From contig JAUXGI010000030.1 of NCBI GenBank assembly GCA_030622295.1, positions 1 through 8,431 on the forward strand: a DNA stretch of 8,431 nt, written 5' to 3'. The stretch is from Planctomycetota bacterium (lineage in GTDB: Bacteria; Planctomycetota; B129-G9). Each line of letters starts with the position of its first letter. The first letter of the stretch is position 1. The translations under genes were made by a program, and so were the position numbers. The notes below the pieces were generated by a model, which saw only the letters and a program-made list of their open reading frames with translations, was not told the origin of the DNA and ran no database searches. Positions 1 to 6,117 of this stretch are shown one piece after another.

Positions 1-376
1 CCGTGAGAGCGGTATGCCCTTCAAGCACGGAGCAGACTATCATCACGATATTGGTAAGAAACACGCCCCCCACGGCGGCCCACTCGTTTATCGAAGGGGC
101 CGCAAATGCCGCTGCAAGCACAGCGGCGGTAATAAGATATCTGGACAAATTGCCCGATACGTTATATCGGACTTTTCCCCCTGTTCCTGCACAGTTTGTA
201 AGTTTTCGGAGGTGGTAAGCGTGCAAGAGGAGTTTGACAAGGCTCCACCCCCCGCCCAGCGCTAATCCCAGGGCAACGGAGTAAAACCCGCTCAGCAGAC
301 AGAAGACCTCCGCTGAAACGAGCAGTCCGGCGGATATCGCTATAATCCTGTTTCGGAAATGAAGGTAATCATTCAT
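1..376 (-). CDS. atpI: ATP synthase subunit I (AtpI-like), 3' end beyond the window
   Basis: Reading the minus strand from ATG at 376 gives 125 codons with no stop before the left edge. The product is a small hydrophobic protein with four likely membrane helices, at roughly residues 10-29, 32-51, 79-94 and 99-118, a basic loop (HLRKL) after the second, and an Arg (R79) opening the third. This is the layout of the ATP synthase I chain family (PF03899), an assembly or ion-handling helper of the F0 sector in the inner membrane, usually about 120-130 residues, so little should be missing. GGGAAG lies 8 bases before the ATG, and the gene begins 22 bases after the atpZ stop. Being second after atpZ predicts atpB, atpE and the remaining F0F1 genes beyond the left edge. 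The family call rests on topology, length and context rather than a catalytic motif. Confidence 0.8.
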   Translation of the reverse strand, partial: MNDYLHFRNRIIAISAGLLVSAEVFCLLSGFYSVALGLALGGGWSLVKLLLHAYHLRKLTNCAGTGGKVRYNVSGNLSRYLITAAVLAAAFAAPSINEWAAVGGVFLTNIVMIVCSVLEGHTALT

Positions 377-398
377 TCTTTCGCTTCCCGCTGACCCT

Positions 399-635
399 CT
401 ACTTGTGGTTCTCGTTGCTGAATTCCTTCATTATCGTCTTGTAGGCCTTCCAGAAACCGCCCCCCACGCCAAGCAGAAGAAACACGACAAGAAACACAAA
501 GCGTGTTCCCAGGAGGTAATCCAGCAGCCATCCCATCAGTGCGCCTCCCACGACGGCGCCGACGGCCACCCACACCATCCCCAGCCACTTGAATGCACCG
601 AAGTCCGTTTTGCTGGAGATAGGCTTCTTGTCCAT
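399..635 (-). CDS. atpZ: AtpZ/AtpI-type small membrane protein of the ATP synthase operon
   Basis: This 78-residue protein has two membrane helices, at about residues 18-42 and 47-66, joined by a short turn (LLGTR). It has a polar N-terminus with several Lys and a polar Lys/Glu/Asn C-terminus. The GG-rich first helix (VGAVVGGALMGWLLDYLLG) and the second helix ending GVGGGFWKAYK match the AtpZ/F0F1-ATPase subunit family (PF09527), which sits first in many atp operons and is thought to help Mg2+ or Ca2+ handling and F0 assembly. An in-frame TGA lies just upstream of the ATG at 635, so no longer start is possible. The Shine-Dalgarno is poor. atpI follows on the same strand after 22 bases. A TTGACA/TAGGAT promoter lies about 95-120 bases upstream, so this looks like the first gene of the atp operon. 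Confidence 0.85.
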   Translation of the reverse strand: MDKKPISSKTDFGAFKWLGMVWVAVGAVVGGALMGWLLDYLLGTRFVFLVVFLLLGVGGGFWKAYKTIMKEFSNENHK

Positions 636-729
636 GAGTCGGATTCACCAGGAAAGAAACGTTGCAGGGAAATCCGGCCAAAAGCAGACGGCCACAGAAC
701 GGCACGAGCGCGGGATAGACGGAACAGTC

Positions 730-757
730 ATCCTACCGTTTTCTTTCGACTTGTCAA
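730..757 (-). promoter_or_regulatory. Predicted sigma70-type promoter of the atp operon
   Basis: On the minus strand a perfect -35 box TTGACA (757 to 752) is followed by a 16-bp spacer and a -10 box TAGGAT (735 to 730, four of six matches). Transcription would start near 723, giving a leader of roughly 88 bases before atpZ. No other promoter-like pair this good is visible upstream of atpZ. Confidence 0.6.
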
Positions 758-761
758 CTTC

Positions 762-776
762 CCCAGGAAACCTGGG
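762..776. repeat. 15-bp perfect inverted repeat just upstream of the atp promoter
   Basis: CCCAGG, AAA, CCTGGG forms a perfect palindrome with 6-bp arms. It ends 4 bp upstream of the -35 box of the predicted atp promoter. The position would suit an activator or repressor site, but there is no second copy and no T-run, so its role is open. Confidence 0.45.
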
Positions 777-810
777 AGCATCTGAGAATTCTTGGTGGAA
801 CCGAGGGGTC

Positions 811-967
811 GGGGTCAGACGCTGAGGAGCAGCCTTCGGCTGTCTTTTCACTTTCGCGCTTGCTTTTCTCGGACGCCCTCTCTAAAGATCCCGGACGCGG
901 AAAGTGAAAATGCGGTCTGTGACCGCCCGCCCAAGCGGATTGGCTCGACGGGAAAGGGTCTGACCCC
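811..967. repeat. Non-coding block bounded by a 10-bp inverted repeat, with nested hairpins
   Basis: The block begins with GGGGTCAGAC (811-820) and ends with its exact reverse complement GTCTGACCCC (958-967). Inside are a CAGCC/GGCTG hairpin with loop TTC (830-842), a long pair TTTTCACTTTC (845-855) with GAAAGTGAAAA (900-910) that extends by three more base pairs across a bulged G, and GCGGTC/GACCGC with loop TGT (912-926). Just outside, CCCAGA (965-970) pairs with TCTGGG (978-983). No convincing protein is encoded on either strand. The nested symmetry resembles a REP or MITE-type element. No target-site duplication was identified, so its borders are uncertain. Confidence 0.5.
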
Positions 968-1030
968 AGACCCCGGATCTGGGTACCAATAACTCTTACA
1001 TGCTTACACGAAACCTGAGTCCCTTGCCCT

Positions 1031-1059
1031 TTGACCTGTCGACCCTTTTGTGTTAATAT
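1031..1059 (+). promoter_or_regulatory. Predicted extended -10 promoter of hslVU
   Basis: TTGACC (1031-1036, five of six to consensus) and TAATAT (1054-1059) are separated by 17 bp, and TG at 1051-1052 forms an extended -10. Transcription would begin near 1066, leaving a leader of about 32 bases before hslV. No CIRCE element is seen, so there is no sequence sign of HrcA-type heat-shock control. A sigma32-like promoter cannot be excluded for this lineage. Confidence 0.7.
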
Positions 1060-1084
1060 CGGAATTGTAGACCTCAAAACTTGT

Positions 1085-1088
1085 GAGG
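1085..1088 (+). promoter_or_regulatory. Shine-Dalgarno that fixes the hslV start
   Basis: GAGG lies 9 bases before ATG 1098 and overlaps the alternative in-frame GTG at 1083. It can serve only the ATG, giving a propeptide of MYKS rather than nine residues. Confidence 0.65.
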
Positions 1089-1097
1089 ATAGACGAA

Positions 1098-1625
1098 ATG
1101 TACAAATCTACAACCATCGTGTCCGTCCGCCGGGACGGCAAGGTCGCCATCGGCGGCGACGGACAGGTGACCCTTGGCGAAGCAATCGTCAAGCACGACG
1201 CCAACAAGATTCGCAAACTTCTGGACGGAAAGGTCGTCGTGGGTTTCGCGGGCGCATCAGCCGACGCATTTGCTTTGCTGGAGCGCTTCGAGGGGGTTCT
1301 GAAGGATTACCAGGGCAACGTGATACGCGCGGCGACGGAACTCGCCAAGCAGTGGCGCACCGACCGCGTGCTGCGCAGGCTGGAGTCGCTGCTGGCCGTG
1401 ATTACGAAGGATGATTCGCTTGTCATCTCCGGCGCGGGCGATGTCATAGTCCCCACCGACGATCTGATAGGCATCGGCTCGGGCGGTCACTACGCGCTCG
1501 CCGCGGCCAGGGCCATGCTGGCCCACACGAAACTCTCCGCGCGGGAGATCGTGGAAGAGTCGCTGCGCATCACATCGGAGATTTGCATTTACAGCAACAA
1601 CAAGGTGCATATCGAGGAACTGTAA
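1098..1625 (+). CDS. hslV: HslV (ClpQ), proteasome-like peptidase subunit of the HslVU protease
   Basis: HslV forms a double hexameric chamber that degrades proteins unfolded by HslU in the cytosol, using an N-terminal Thr nucleophile. The 175-residue product matches the family along its whole length: [63 protein letters not shown], and an ICIYSNN tail ending in IEEL. Setting Thr5 as mature Thr1 places Asp at 17 and Lys at 33, the expected catalytic partners. The protein therefore carries a four-residue propeptide MYKS, while E. coli loses only Met. I chose ATG 1098 over the in-frame GTG 1083 because GAGG (1085-1088) overlaps that GTG and sits 9 bases before the ATG. hslU follows one base after the stop. 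Confidence 0.96.
   Translation: MYKSTTIVSVRRDGKVAIGGDGQVTLGEAIVKHDANKIRKLLDGKVVVGFAGASADAFALLERFEGVLKDYQGNVIRAATELAKQWRTDRVLRRLESLLAVITKDDSLVISGAGDVIVPTDDLIGIGSGGHYALAAARAMLAHTKLSAREIVEESLRITSEICIYSNNKVHIEEL
1614..1618 (+). promoter_or_regulatory. Shine-Dalgarno of hslU inside the end of hslV
   Basis: GAGGA, within the last codons of hslV, lies 8 bases before the GTG start of hslU at 1627. With only one base between the hslV stop and this GTG, translational coupling is likely, which would help match HslV and HslU amounts. Confidence 0.65.
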
Positions 1626-1626
1626 A

Positions 1627-3030
1627 GTGAAGGAATTAACCCCACGGCAGGTGGTCGCCGAACTCGACAAGTATATAGTCGGCCAGGACAAGGCCAAGCG
1701 CGCCGTTGCAATCGCCATCCGAAACCGCTGGCGCAGGCAGCAACTCGGCGCGGACATGCGCGACGAGGTCCTGCCCAAAAACATCATTATGATTGGCCCA
1801 ACCGGCGTTGGAAAGACGGAAATCGCGCGCAGGCTGGCCAGCCTGGTCAACGCGCCCTTCTTGAAGGTGGAGGCCTCCAAGTATACCGAGGTCGGTTACT
1901 ACGGCCGCGACGTGGACACGATAGTCCGCGACCTCGTCGAAATAGGCGTGAACATGGTCAAGGCCGAGCACACAAGGGACGTCCGCAAACGCGCGGAAGA
2001 AAACACGGAAAAGCAACTGCTCGACCTTCTGCTGCCGGACTCCGAAGGCATACAGGAATTCAGACCCGTGGAAGTGGAGCAGTCCTTGACGGCTGTCGAC
2101 GAGAACCCCGACGTCAGCACCGTCACTTTCGAAGCGACGGGCCGTGCCGCCAAGACGCGCGAGAAACTCCGCGAGAAACTCCGCGCCGGGGAACTCGACT
2201 CCCGCAAGGTCGAACTCTCCGTCGAGAGCCGCGCCATGCCCATGGTCGAGATTATCTCGTCGGCCGGCATCGAGCAGATGGGTTTCGATTTCGCCAACAT
2301 GTTTGAAAAGATGATGCCCAAGTCCACCAGGAAAAGCGAGGTGACGGTGGCCGAGGCGCGGCGGATTCTCATAGGGCAGGAATGTGAAAACCTCATCGAC
2401 CGCGACAAGGTCCACCAAGAGGCGCTGAAGCGCGTCGAGGACTCGGGCATAGTGTTCGTCGACGAATTGGACAAGATCGCCGGGCGCCAGAGCGAGCACC
2501 GCGGGCCGGACGTCTCGCGCGAGGGCGTCCAGCGCGACCTCCTGCCGATTATCGAAGGCTCCACCGTGGTGACCCGCTACGGCATGGTAAAGACGGACCA
2601 TGTCCTCTTCATCGCCGCGGGGGCCTTCCACGTGTCCAGTCCCGCCGACCTCATACCGGAATTGCAGGGGCGTTTTCCGATTCGCGTGGAACTCGACAGC
2701 CTCAGCCGCGAAGATTTCATCCGAATCCTCACCGAGCCCAAGAACGCCCTCATCAAGCAGTACGTGGCGCTTATCCAGGTGGAGGGCGTGAAATTGAAAT
2801 TCAAGCCCGACTCAATCGAAGAGATCGCCCGTATCGCCGAAGAGGTTAACCAGAAGTCGCAGAACATCGGCGCTCGGAGGCTGCACACCGTGCTGGAAAC
2901 CCTGCTGGAAGAGATATCATTCGACGCGCCGGATACCAGGCGCAAGACCCTGACAATTGATGCGGACTACGTTTGCACCAGCCTGAAGGAAATACTTGAG
3001 GACGAGGACCTCAGCAAATATATCCTGTAA
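1627..3030 (+). CDS. hslU: HslU (ClpY), AAA+ unfoldase subunit of the HslVU protease
   Basis: HslU is the hexameric ATPase that unfolds substrates and feeds them into HslV. The 467-residue product is full length (443 in E. coli, 467 in B. subtilis). It shows the family N-terminus LTPRQVVAELDKYIVGQ, Walker A GPTGVGKT at 57-64, pore loop at 90-93, a variable I domain at roughly 110-265, Walker B GIVFVDE ending at D279-E280, the arginine-finger segment GRFPIRVEL (R349), sensor 2 GARRL (R417), and the C-terminal DEDLSKYIL tail that docks into HslV pockets. The pore loop is GYYG where E. coli has GYVG. The start is GTG 1627, with GAGGA 8 bases upstream inside hslV. It is cotranscribed with hslV and followed by two hairpins, so the operon appears to end here. 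Confidence 0.97.
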   Translation: MKELTPRQVVAELDKYIVGQDKAKRAVAIAIRNRWRRQQLGADMRDEVLPKNIIMIGPTGVGKTEIARRLASLVNAPFLKVEASKYTEVGYYGRDVDTIVRDLVEIGVNMVKAEHTRDVRKRAEENTEKQLLDLLLPDSEGIQEFRPVEVEQSLTAVDENPDVSTVTFEATGRAAKTREKLREKLRAGELDSRKVELSVESRAMPMVEIISSAGIEQMGFDFANMFEKMMPKSTRKSEVTVAEARRILIGQECENLIDRDKVHQEALKRVEDSGIVFVDELDKIAGRQSEHRGPDVSREGVQRDLLPIIEGSTVVTRYGMVKTDHVLFIAAGAFHVSSPADLIPELQGRFPIRVELDSLSREDFIRILTEPKNALIKQYVALIQVEGVKLKFKPDSIEEIARIAEEVNQKSQNIGARRLHTVLETLLEEISFDAPDTRRKTLTIDADYVCTSLKEILEDEDLSKYIL

Positions 3031-3038
3031 CGGAAACG

Positions 3039-3057
3039 AAAGGGGTCAGGCCCCTTT
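3039..3057 (+). terminator. Hairpin after hslU, also a copy of the GGGGTCAG repeat
   Basis: AAAGGGG (3039-3045) pairs with CCCCTTT (3051-3057) around TCAGG, followed by one more T, nine bases after the hslU stop. It is plausible as a weak intrinsic terminator. Its core (3042-3054) differs from GGGGTCAGACCCC, the 13-mer found elsewhere in the window, by one base, so it may be a repeat copy serving as terminator. Confidence 0.5.
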
Positions 3058-3065
3058 TGCTTCCG

Positions 3066-3086
3066 CCCCACCTTGTGGGGTCTTTT
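3066..3086 (+). terminator. Intrinsic terminator of hslVU
   Basis: CCCCAC (3066-3071) and GTGGGG (3075-3080) form a 6-bp GC-rich stem with loop CTT, followed by TCTTTT. Together with the preceding hairpin it forms a tandem terminator 35-56 bases after the hslU stop. Confidence 0.65.
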
Positions 3087-3099
3087 ACTTCTGACCTGC

Positions 3100-4083
3100 A
3101 TGACTTCAGAAATCCGCACGCCTTTGGCGCATAAACCTCGGGCGGATTCGGGGACGGGCGGCGTGAAAGCGAAAGCGAGAAAGCACAAAGGGCGGAAGAA
3201 TCCACCCGCGCCACGCGCGAAAAAACTGCTCGGACGCGAGGCGCAGTGTTACCGCAACGGACAGTTTGTAAAGGCGCTGGAACTGCTGCAGGAGGCGGCG
3301 GAACTTTGCTGTGGCGACGCGACGATGCTCACGGCCGTATTCGAGCGCAAGATAGAATGCTTTTACGAAATGCGCCGCTTCCGGCTGGCCCTGGCGGTGT
3401 GCGACTCCTTCATAAGCAAGCATCCCGAGGCGGCGGCGGGGTATTTCCAGAAATCCGAGATATTGTGGGCCATCGGCGACCATACCGGAGCGAGAAAATG
3501 CCGCAACAAGGCGCTGCGGCTGGACCCGAAGAACAGTTACTACCATTTTCGCGCCGCCGTGCACGCCGACGTCATGAGCCGACACACCGAAGCCGTCCGC
3601 TGCATCGACCGCGCCATCCGGATGCAGCCGAAAACCCCCGAGTACTGGGAGGAAAAGGCATTCTTCTGTGACCATCGAGAGGATACTCCCCAGGCGCTGG
3701 AATGCTTCCTGAAGACCTACAGCCTGGGAAATCGCACACCGTGGATACTCTTTGAAATAGCGGTCGCGCACTATGCCCTGGGCGACTACCGCGAAGCCCT
3801 GAAGTGGGTGAACAGGACGCTGAAACGCGATAAGTGGGATGCCGCACACCTGCTCAAGGCGAAGGCGCTCGCGATGCTCGGCGAGAAACCCGAGGCCATC
3901 AGCGAACTGTTCACGCTGCTCGAAACACCCGGACCGACGTACCTGTACGGGCCCGAGTGGTATGCATTCGAGCCGTTCATCGGCGACCCGCAGTTCCAGG
4001 AGTGGCTCCTCTCGCTCGACCGCCGCAACGAAACGGCCGAACGCGGCGAATCCCCGCCCCGCCGGCATGTAGATTCCGACTGA
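3100..4083 (+). CDS. Tetratricopeptide-repeat protein of unknown function
   Basis: This 327-residue protein has a very basic N-terminal tail (residues 22-42, rich in Lys and Arg with PPAP) and then about seven TPR-like helical pairs of some 34 residues from about 43 to 285. Clear examples are AAGYFQKSEILWAIGDHTGA, the RAIRMQP unit, and HYALGDYREALKWVNRTLK. TPR arrays bind other proteins; no catalytic domain, signal peptide or membrane helix is visible, so a cytosolic scaffold or regulator is likely. The start is uncertain: ATG 3100 has no good Shine-Dalgarno, while in-frame GTG 3163 has GGGGA upstream and would remove 21 poorly structured residues. It starts 14 bases after the hslVU terminator with no clear promoter and stands alone before a convergent gene. 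I cannot name its partner or pathway. Confidence 0.85.
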   Translation: MTSEIRTPLAHKPRADSGTGGVKAKARKHKGRKNPPAPRAKKLLGREAQCYRNGQFVKALELLQEAAELCCGDATMLTAVFERKIECFYEMRRFRLALAVCDSFISKHPEAAAGYFQKSEILWAIGDHTGARKCRNKALRLDPKNSYYHFRAAVHADVMSRHTEAVRCIDRAIRMQPKTPEYWEEKAFFCDHREDTPQALECFLKTYSLGNRTPWILFEIAVAHYALGDYREALKWVNRTLKRDKWDAAHLLKAKALAMLGEKPEAISELFTLLETPGPTYLYGPEWYAFEPFIGDPQFQEWLLSLDRRNETAERGESPPRRHVDSD

Positions 4084-4090
4084 ACTGGCC

Positions 4091-4122
4091 GCGGAGACGC
4101 AGAGAACGCAGGGGAAAGAAAA
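4091..4122. repeat. Purine-rich GCAGAGA-type dispersed repeat
   Basis: Directly after the TPR stop codon is a purine-rich tract made of imperfect 8-9-base units: GCGGAGAC, then GCAGAGAAC, then GCAGGGGAA, ending in AGAAAA. I recall very similar non-coding text scattered in intergenic regions of other bacterial genomes, usually noticed through spurious minus-strand translations such as FPCVLCVSA, which this copy also yields. That recollection cannot be checked here. No function is assigned. Confidence 0.5.
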
Positions 4123-4166
4123 TAGCGGCAGGAAGTCTGTGGATTCAGATCTGTCACGCAATTGCG

Positions 4167-4224
4167 ATGTAGGGGACGGACTTTAGTCCGTCCCCCGGAA
4201 CGACCTAAAGGTCGTTCCCTACAT
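4167..4224. repeat. Compact 58-bp double-hairpin element with terminal inverted repeats
   Basis: The ends ATGTAGGG (4167-4174) and CCCTACAT (4217-4224) are perfect inverted repeats. Between them lie two perfect hairpins: GGGGACGGAC/GTCCGTCCCC with loop TTTA (4172-4195), and GGAACGACC/GGTCGTTCC with loop TAAA (4197-4218). The two loops are reverse complements of each other, and the stems are imperfectly related. This is typical of REP-like or MITE-like palindromic elements. It lies between convergent genes, where it could also stop transcription from both sides, but it lacks T-runs. Confidence 0.7.
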
Positions 4225-4238
4225 TTCGTGGTGATAAA

Positions 4239-4255
4239 TGCGGACTGTCCCCGCA
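4239..4255. repeat. Imperfect palindrome TGCGGACTGTCCCCGCA
   Basis: The arms TGCGGAC and GTCCCCGCA match perfectly except for two bases missing from the left arm. It resembles the hairpin at 911-926 (TGCGGTCTGTGACCGC), including the same leading ATGCGG. It is probably a third repeat type in the gap between the TPR gene and the DUF885 gene. Confidence 0.4.
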
Positions 4256-4272
4256 GTGCCCGTTTCTCAGCA

Positions 4273-6111
4273 TTATCCCTCCGACCGGCCTGATTCTTTT
4301 TCCAGAACCGCATCCACCCTGTCCCGCTCGCCCAGCATGGCGCCTCGGACGAGCATGACGGGCACGGAACCGTAACTGAGCAACTCGTCGTGGAATTCCC
4401 TCAGACCGAACGCCTTCCCTTTCATCTTCTTGTAATCCTCTCGCAGGCGCATGATATCCAGGTAGCCGATAAGGTAACTCGTCGGCCGGGTGGGCGAGTG
4501 GATGAAGCGGTTCACCTCGGCCTTTGCGTTGCCCTCTTCCAGGCCCACATCTTCGACCATCAGTTTCACGGCGTCCTCATACGACATCTTGCCGGTCTGG
4601 TACGAGATGTCGATGATGACGCGCGCCGCGCGATGCAGCCGCCAGCGCAACTGATGCAGGCGTATCTTGCGCGGGTCCAGGTTCCAGCCCTCCGGCTGCT
4701 CGGCCCGCGCGTGGAAGCCCAACTCGCTCATCAACTCCTCGCAGTACACCGCCCAGCCCTCGCTGAAGAACGGCGTGTAGAAATTGACATGTGGGACGCG
4801 ATGGTTCGCCGCCACGTGCGAGAACTGCAGGTGATGCCCCGGGAACGTCTCGTGCACGGTCACCGTGAACATCGAATAATAGTTGTGCCCGCGCAACTTC
4901 TCGGCGAGTTCCTCCGGACTGCCGTCTGTTGATGGAGCGGACGAACGGAAATAGTTCATGTCGCCGCCGCCCCTTCCCTCGTAAAACGCGTAGGGCGTCC
5001 GATTGTGCTTGTCGTGGTACCTCTCCACGCGGACATTGTCGCGGCGGCCCTCGGGAATTGTGACCACGTTTCTTTTGATAAGGAACTCCCGCGCCCTCTC
5101 CATCACCTGCTGGTATGCCGGAGCCACGCGGCCGGGTTCGGGGTGGTTCTCCTTCATCTCGTCCAGGACCTCCTGCAGGGTCTTGTCCTTGTCGATTTCC
5201 CGGGCCAGTTTTTCCATCTCGGCCCTTATTTCCTTGAACTGTCGGCGGCCCATCTTGAGCAGTTGCTCCGGGTCGCGGAATTCCATGTGCATCCGGCGGA
5301 GCATCGCGGCGAATTTCTCCCGGCCAAGAGGCCCGCCCGACCGGAGTTGCGGCCATTTGATTTTCTTGTCCTTCAGAAAATCCCGGCAGGCCTTGATTGC
5401 CTTCATGGCCGACCGGCAGGACGGGCCGTACTCAGCGGCAAAGCCGGGCATGACGCCCGCATGTGACTTGCGCCAGTTGTCCAGGACCTTCATGTCGCGC
5501 TCCAGCCACCTGACGCATAACCGCCTGTCACCCGCTCCAGCCTTTTTGATGCTTGCGCGGGCGGCCTTGATTTTTGCGGGCACTTCCTCAAGCATCGCCA
5601 CCGCGATGATGGAAGCCGCATCCGACCTGTCGAAGAGCCTTGCGCGTATTTCGTAGATGATGGGAGCGGACGGCGCCAGCGCGGCGAGCCGCTCCGTCCG
5701 CACCCGCGTTTCCTCCAGCCGCTCGATTCGCGATTTCAGGTTCGCGCGAAGAAGGTGATAATTGACCCAGTCGTGATTGTCCAGCAGTTGGGGGACTATC
5801 TCCTCGTGGACTCTCCTCTGGAGCGATGCCAGCGCGGCCTTGCGCTGCTCGAACAGCCGCGCCGGGCGGTACCCCTCGGCCGAGTACGGGGCGAGTGATT
5901 CGTATTCGCGTACCAGCGTCTCGAACTTGCGATGCTCCCGTTCGGTCTGCAAGCGCTCTTCAGGCGCCTTTTTGCTTTCGTCCCTTTCCGGGGAGCGGAC
6001 GTTCGCAGGGTCGGGAGTCAGACCCCTCCCGGCGCCCCGACCGACAGGAAGCGCCGTCATCACCATTATCAGAAGGAACGCTGCCGGGGCTGAGATTTGC
6101 TTGCCGTGCAT
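4273..6111 (-). CDS. Exported DUF885 protein, putative zinc metallopeptidase-like
   Basis: The 612-residue product begins with a Sec-type signal peptide (Lys4, hydrophobic segment at about 6-23, small residues GRGAG). No lipobox Cys is present, so the protein is likely periplasmic or released. The body matches the DUF885 family (PF05960): the motif H420-ETFPGHH-LQ gives an HExxPGHH metal-site signature, and the C-terminal segment GYLDIMRLREDYKKMKG, FHDELLSYG, VPVMLVRGAML is characteristic. DUF885 members are described as putative metallopeptidases; the substrate is unknown. I chose ATG 6111 over the upstream in-frame TTG 6129 because GGGAGGA lies 6 bases before it. Residues 28-37 (GRGLTPDPAN) are encoded by a copy of the window's GGGGTCTGAC repeat. 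The gene is divergent from der and convergent with the TPR gene. Confidence 0.88.
   Translation of the reverse strand: MHGKQISAPAAFLLIMVMTALPVGRGAGRGLTPDPANVRSPERDESKKAPEERLQTEREHRKFETLVREYESLAPYSAEGYRPARLFEQRKAALASLQRRVHEEIVPQLLDNHDWVNYHLLRANLKSRIERLEETRVRTERLAALAPSAPIIYEIRARLFDRSDAASIIAVAMLEEVPAKIKAARASIKKAGAGDRRLCVRWLERDMKVLDNWRKSHAGVMPGFAAEYGPSCRSAMKAIKACRDFLKDKKIKWPQLRSGGPLGREKFAAMLRRMHMEFRDPEQLLKMGRRQFKEIRAEMEKLAREIDKDKTLQEVLDEMKENHPEPGRVAPAYQQVMERAREFLIKRNVVTIPEGRRDNVRVERYHDKHNRTPYAFYEGRGGGDMNYFRSSAPSTDGSPEELAEKLRGHNYYSMFTVTVHETFPGHHLQFSHVAANHRVPHVNFYTPFFSEGWAVYCEELMSELGFHARAEQPEGWNLDPRKIRLHQLRWRLHRAARVIIDISYQTGKMSYEDAVKLMVEDVGLEEGNAKAEVNRFIHSPTRPTSYLIGYLDIMRLREDYKKMKGKAFGLREFHDELLSYGSVPVMLVRGAMLGERDRVDAVLEKESGRSEG
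6017..6026 (-). repeat. Copy of the GGGGTCTGAC repeat inside the DUF885 gene
   Basis: On the minus strand GGGGTCTGAC (6026 to 6017) continues as TCCCGACCCT. Compared with the copy at 956-974 it matches at 16 of 19 positions, counting by eye. It is read in frame and encodes part of GLTPDP between the signal peptide and the conserved domain. Confidence 0.6.
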
Positions 6112-6117
6112 GTATGG

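Noticed and set aside
830..848. Intrinsic terminator (CAGCC/GGCTG followed by TCTTTT)
   Set aside because: It has terminator shape on the plus strand but no plus-strand gene precedes it; better explained as part of the repeat block.
792..992. Possible small protein of 66 residues in the atpZ-hslV gap
   Set aside because: It is built from the repeat block, ends with repeat-derived GLTPDPG, has no Shine-Dalgarno and no conserved-looking pattern.
1060..1097. CIRCE or other HrcA site in the hslV leader
   Set aside because: No TTAGCACTC/GAGTGCTAA inverted repeat is present.
1636..2631. Long open frame (331 codons) on the minus strand opposite hslU
   Set aside because: It is fully antisense to a gene with every HslU motif, has low-complexity His/Asp/Leu composition and no recognisable domain; it is a by-product of GC-rich codon use.
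3106..4161. 351-codon open frame on the minus strand opposite the TPR gene
   Set aside because: It mirrors the TPR coding sequence and begins in the repeat-filled gap; the TPR periodicity on the plus strand is far better evidence.
4577..5356. 259-codon open frame on the minus strand within the DUF885 gene, in another frame
   Set aside because: Composition is Gly/Arg/Pro-rich with no motif, and it overlaps the conserved HExxPGHH region of the real gene.
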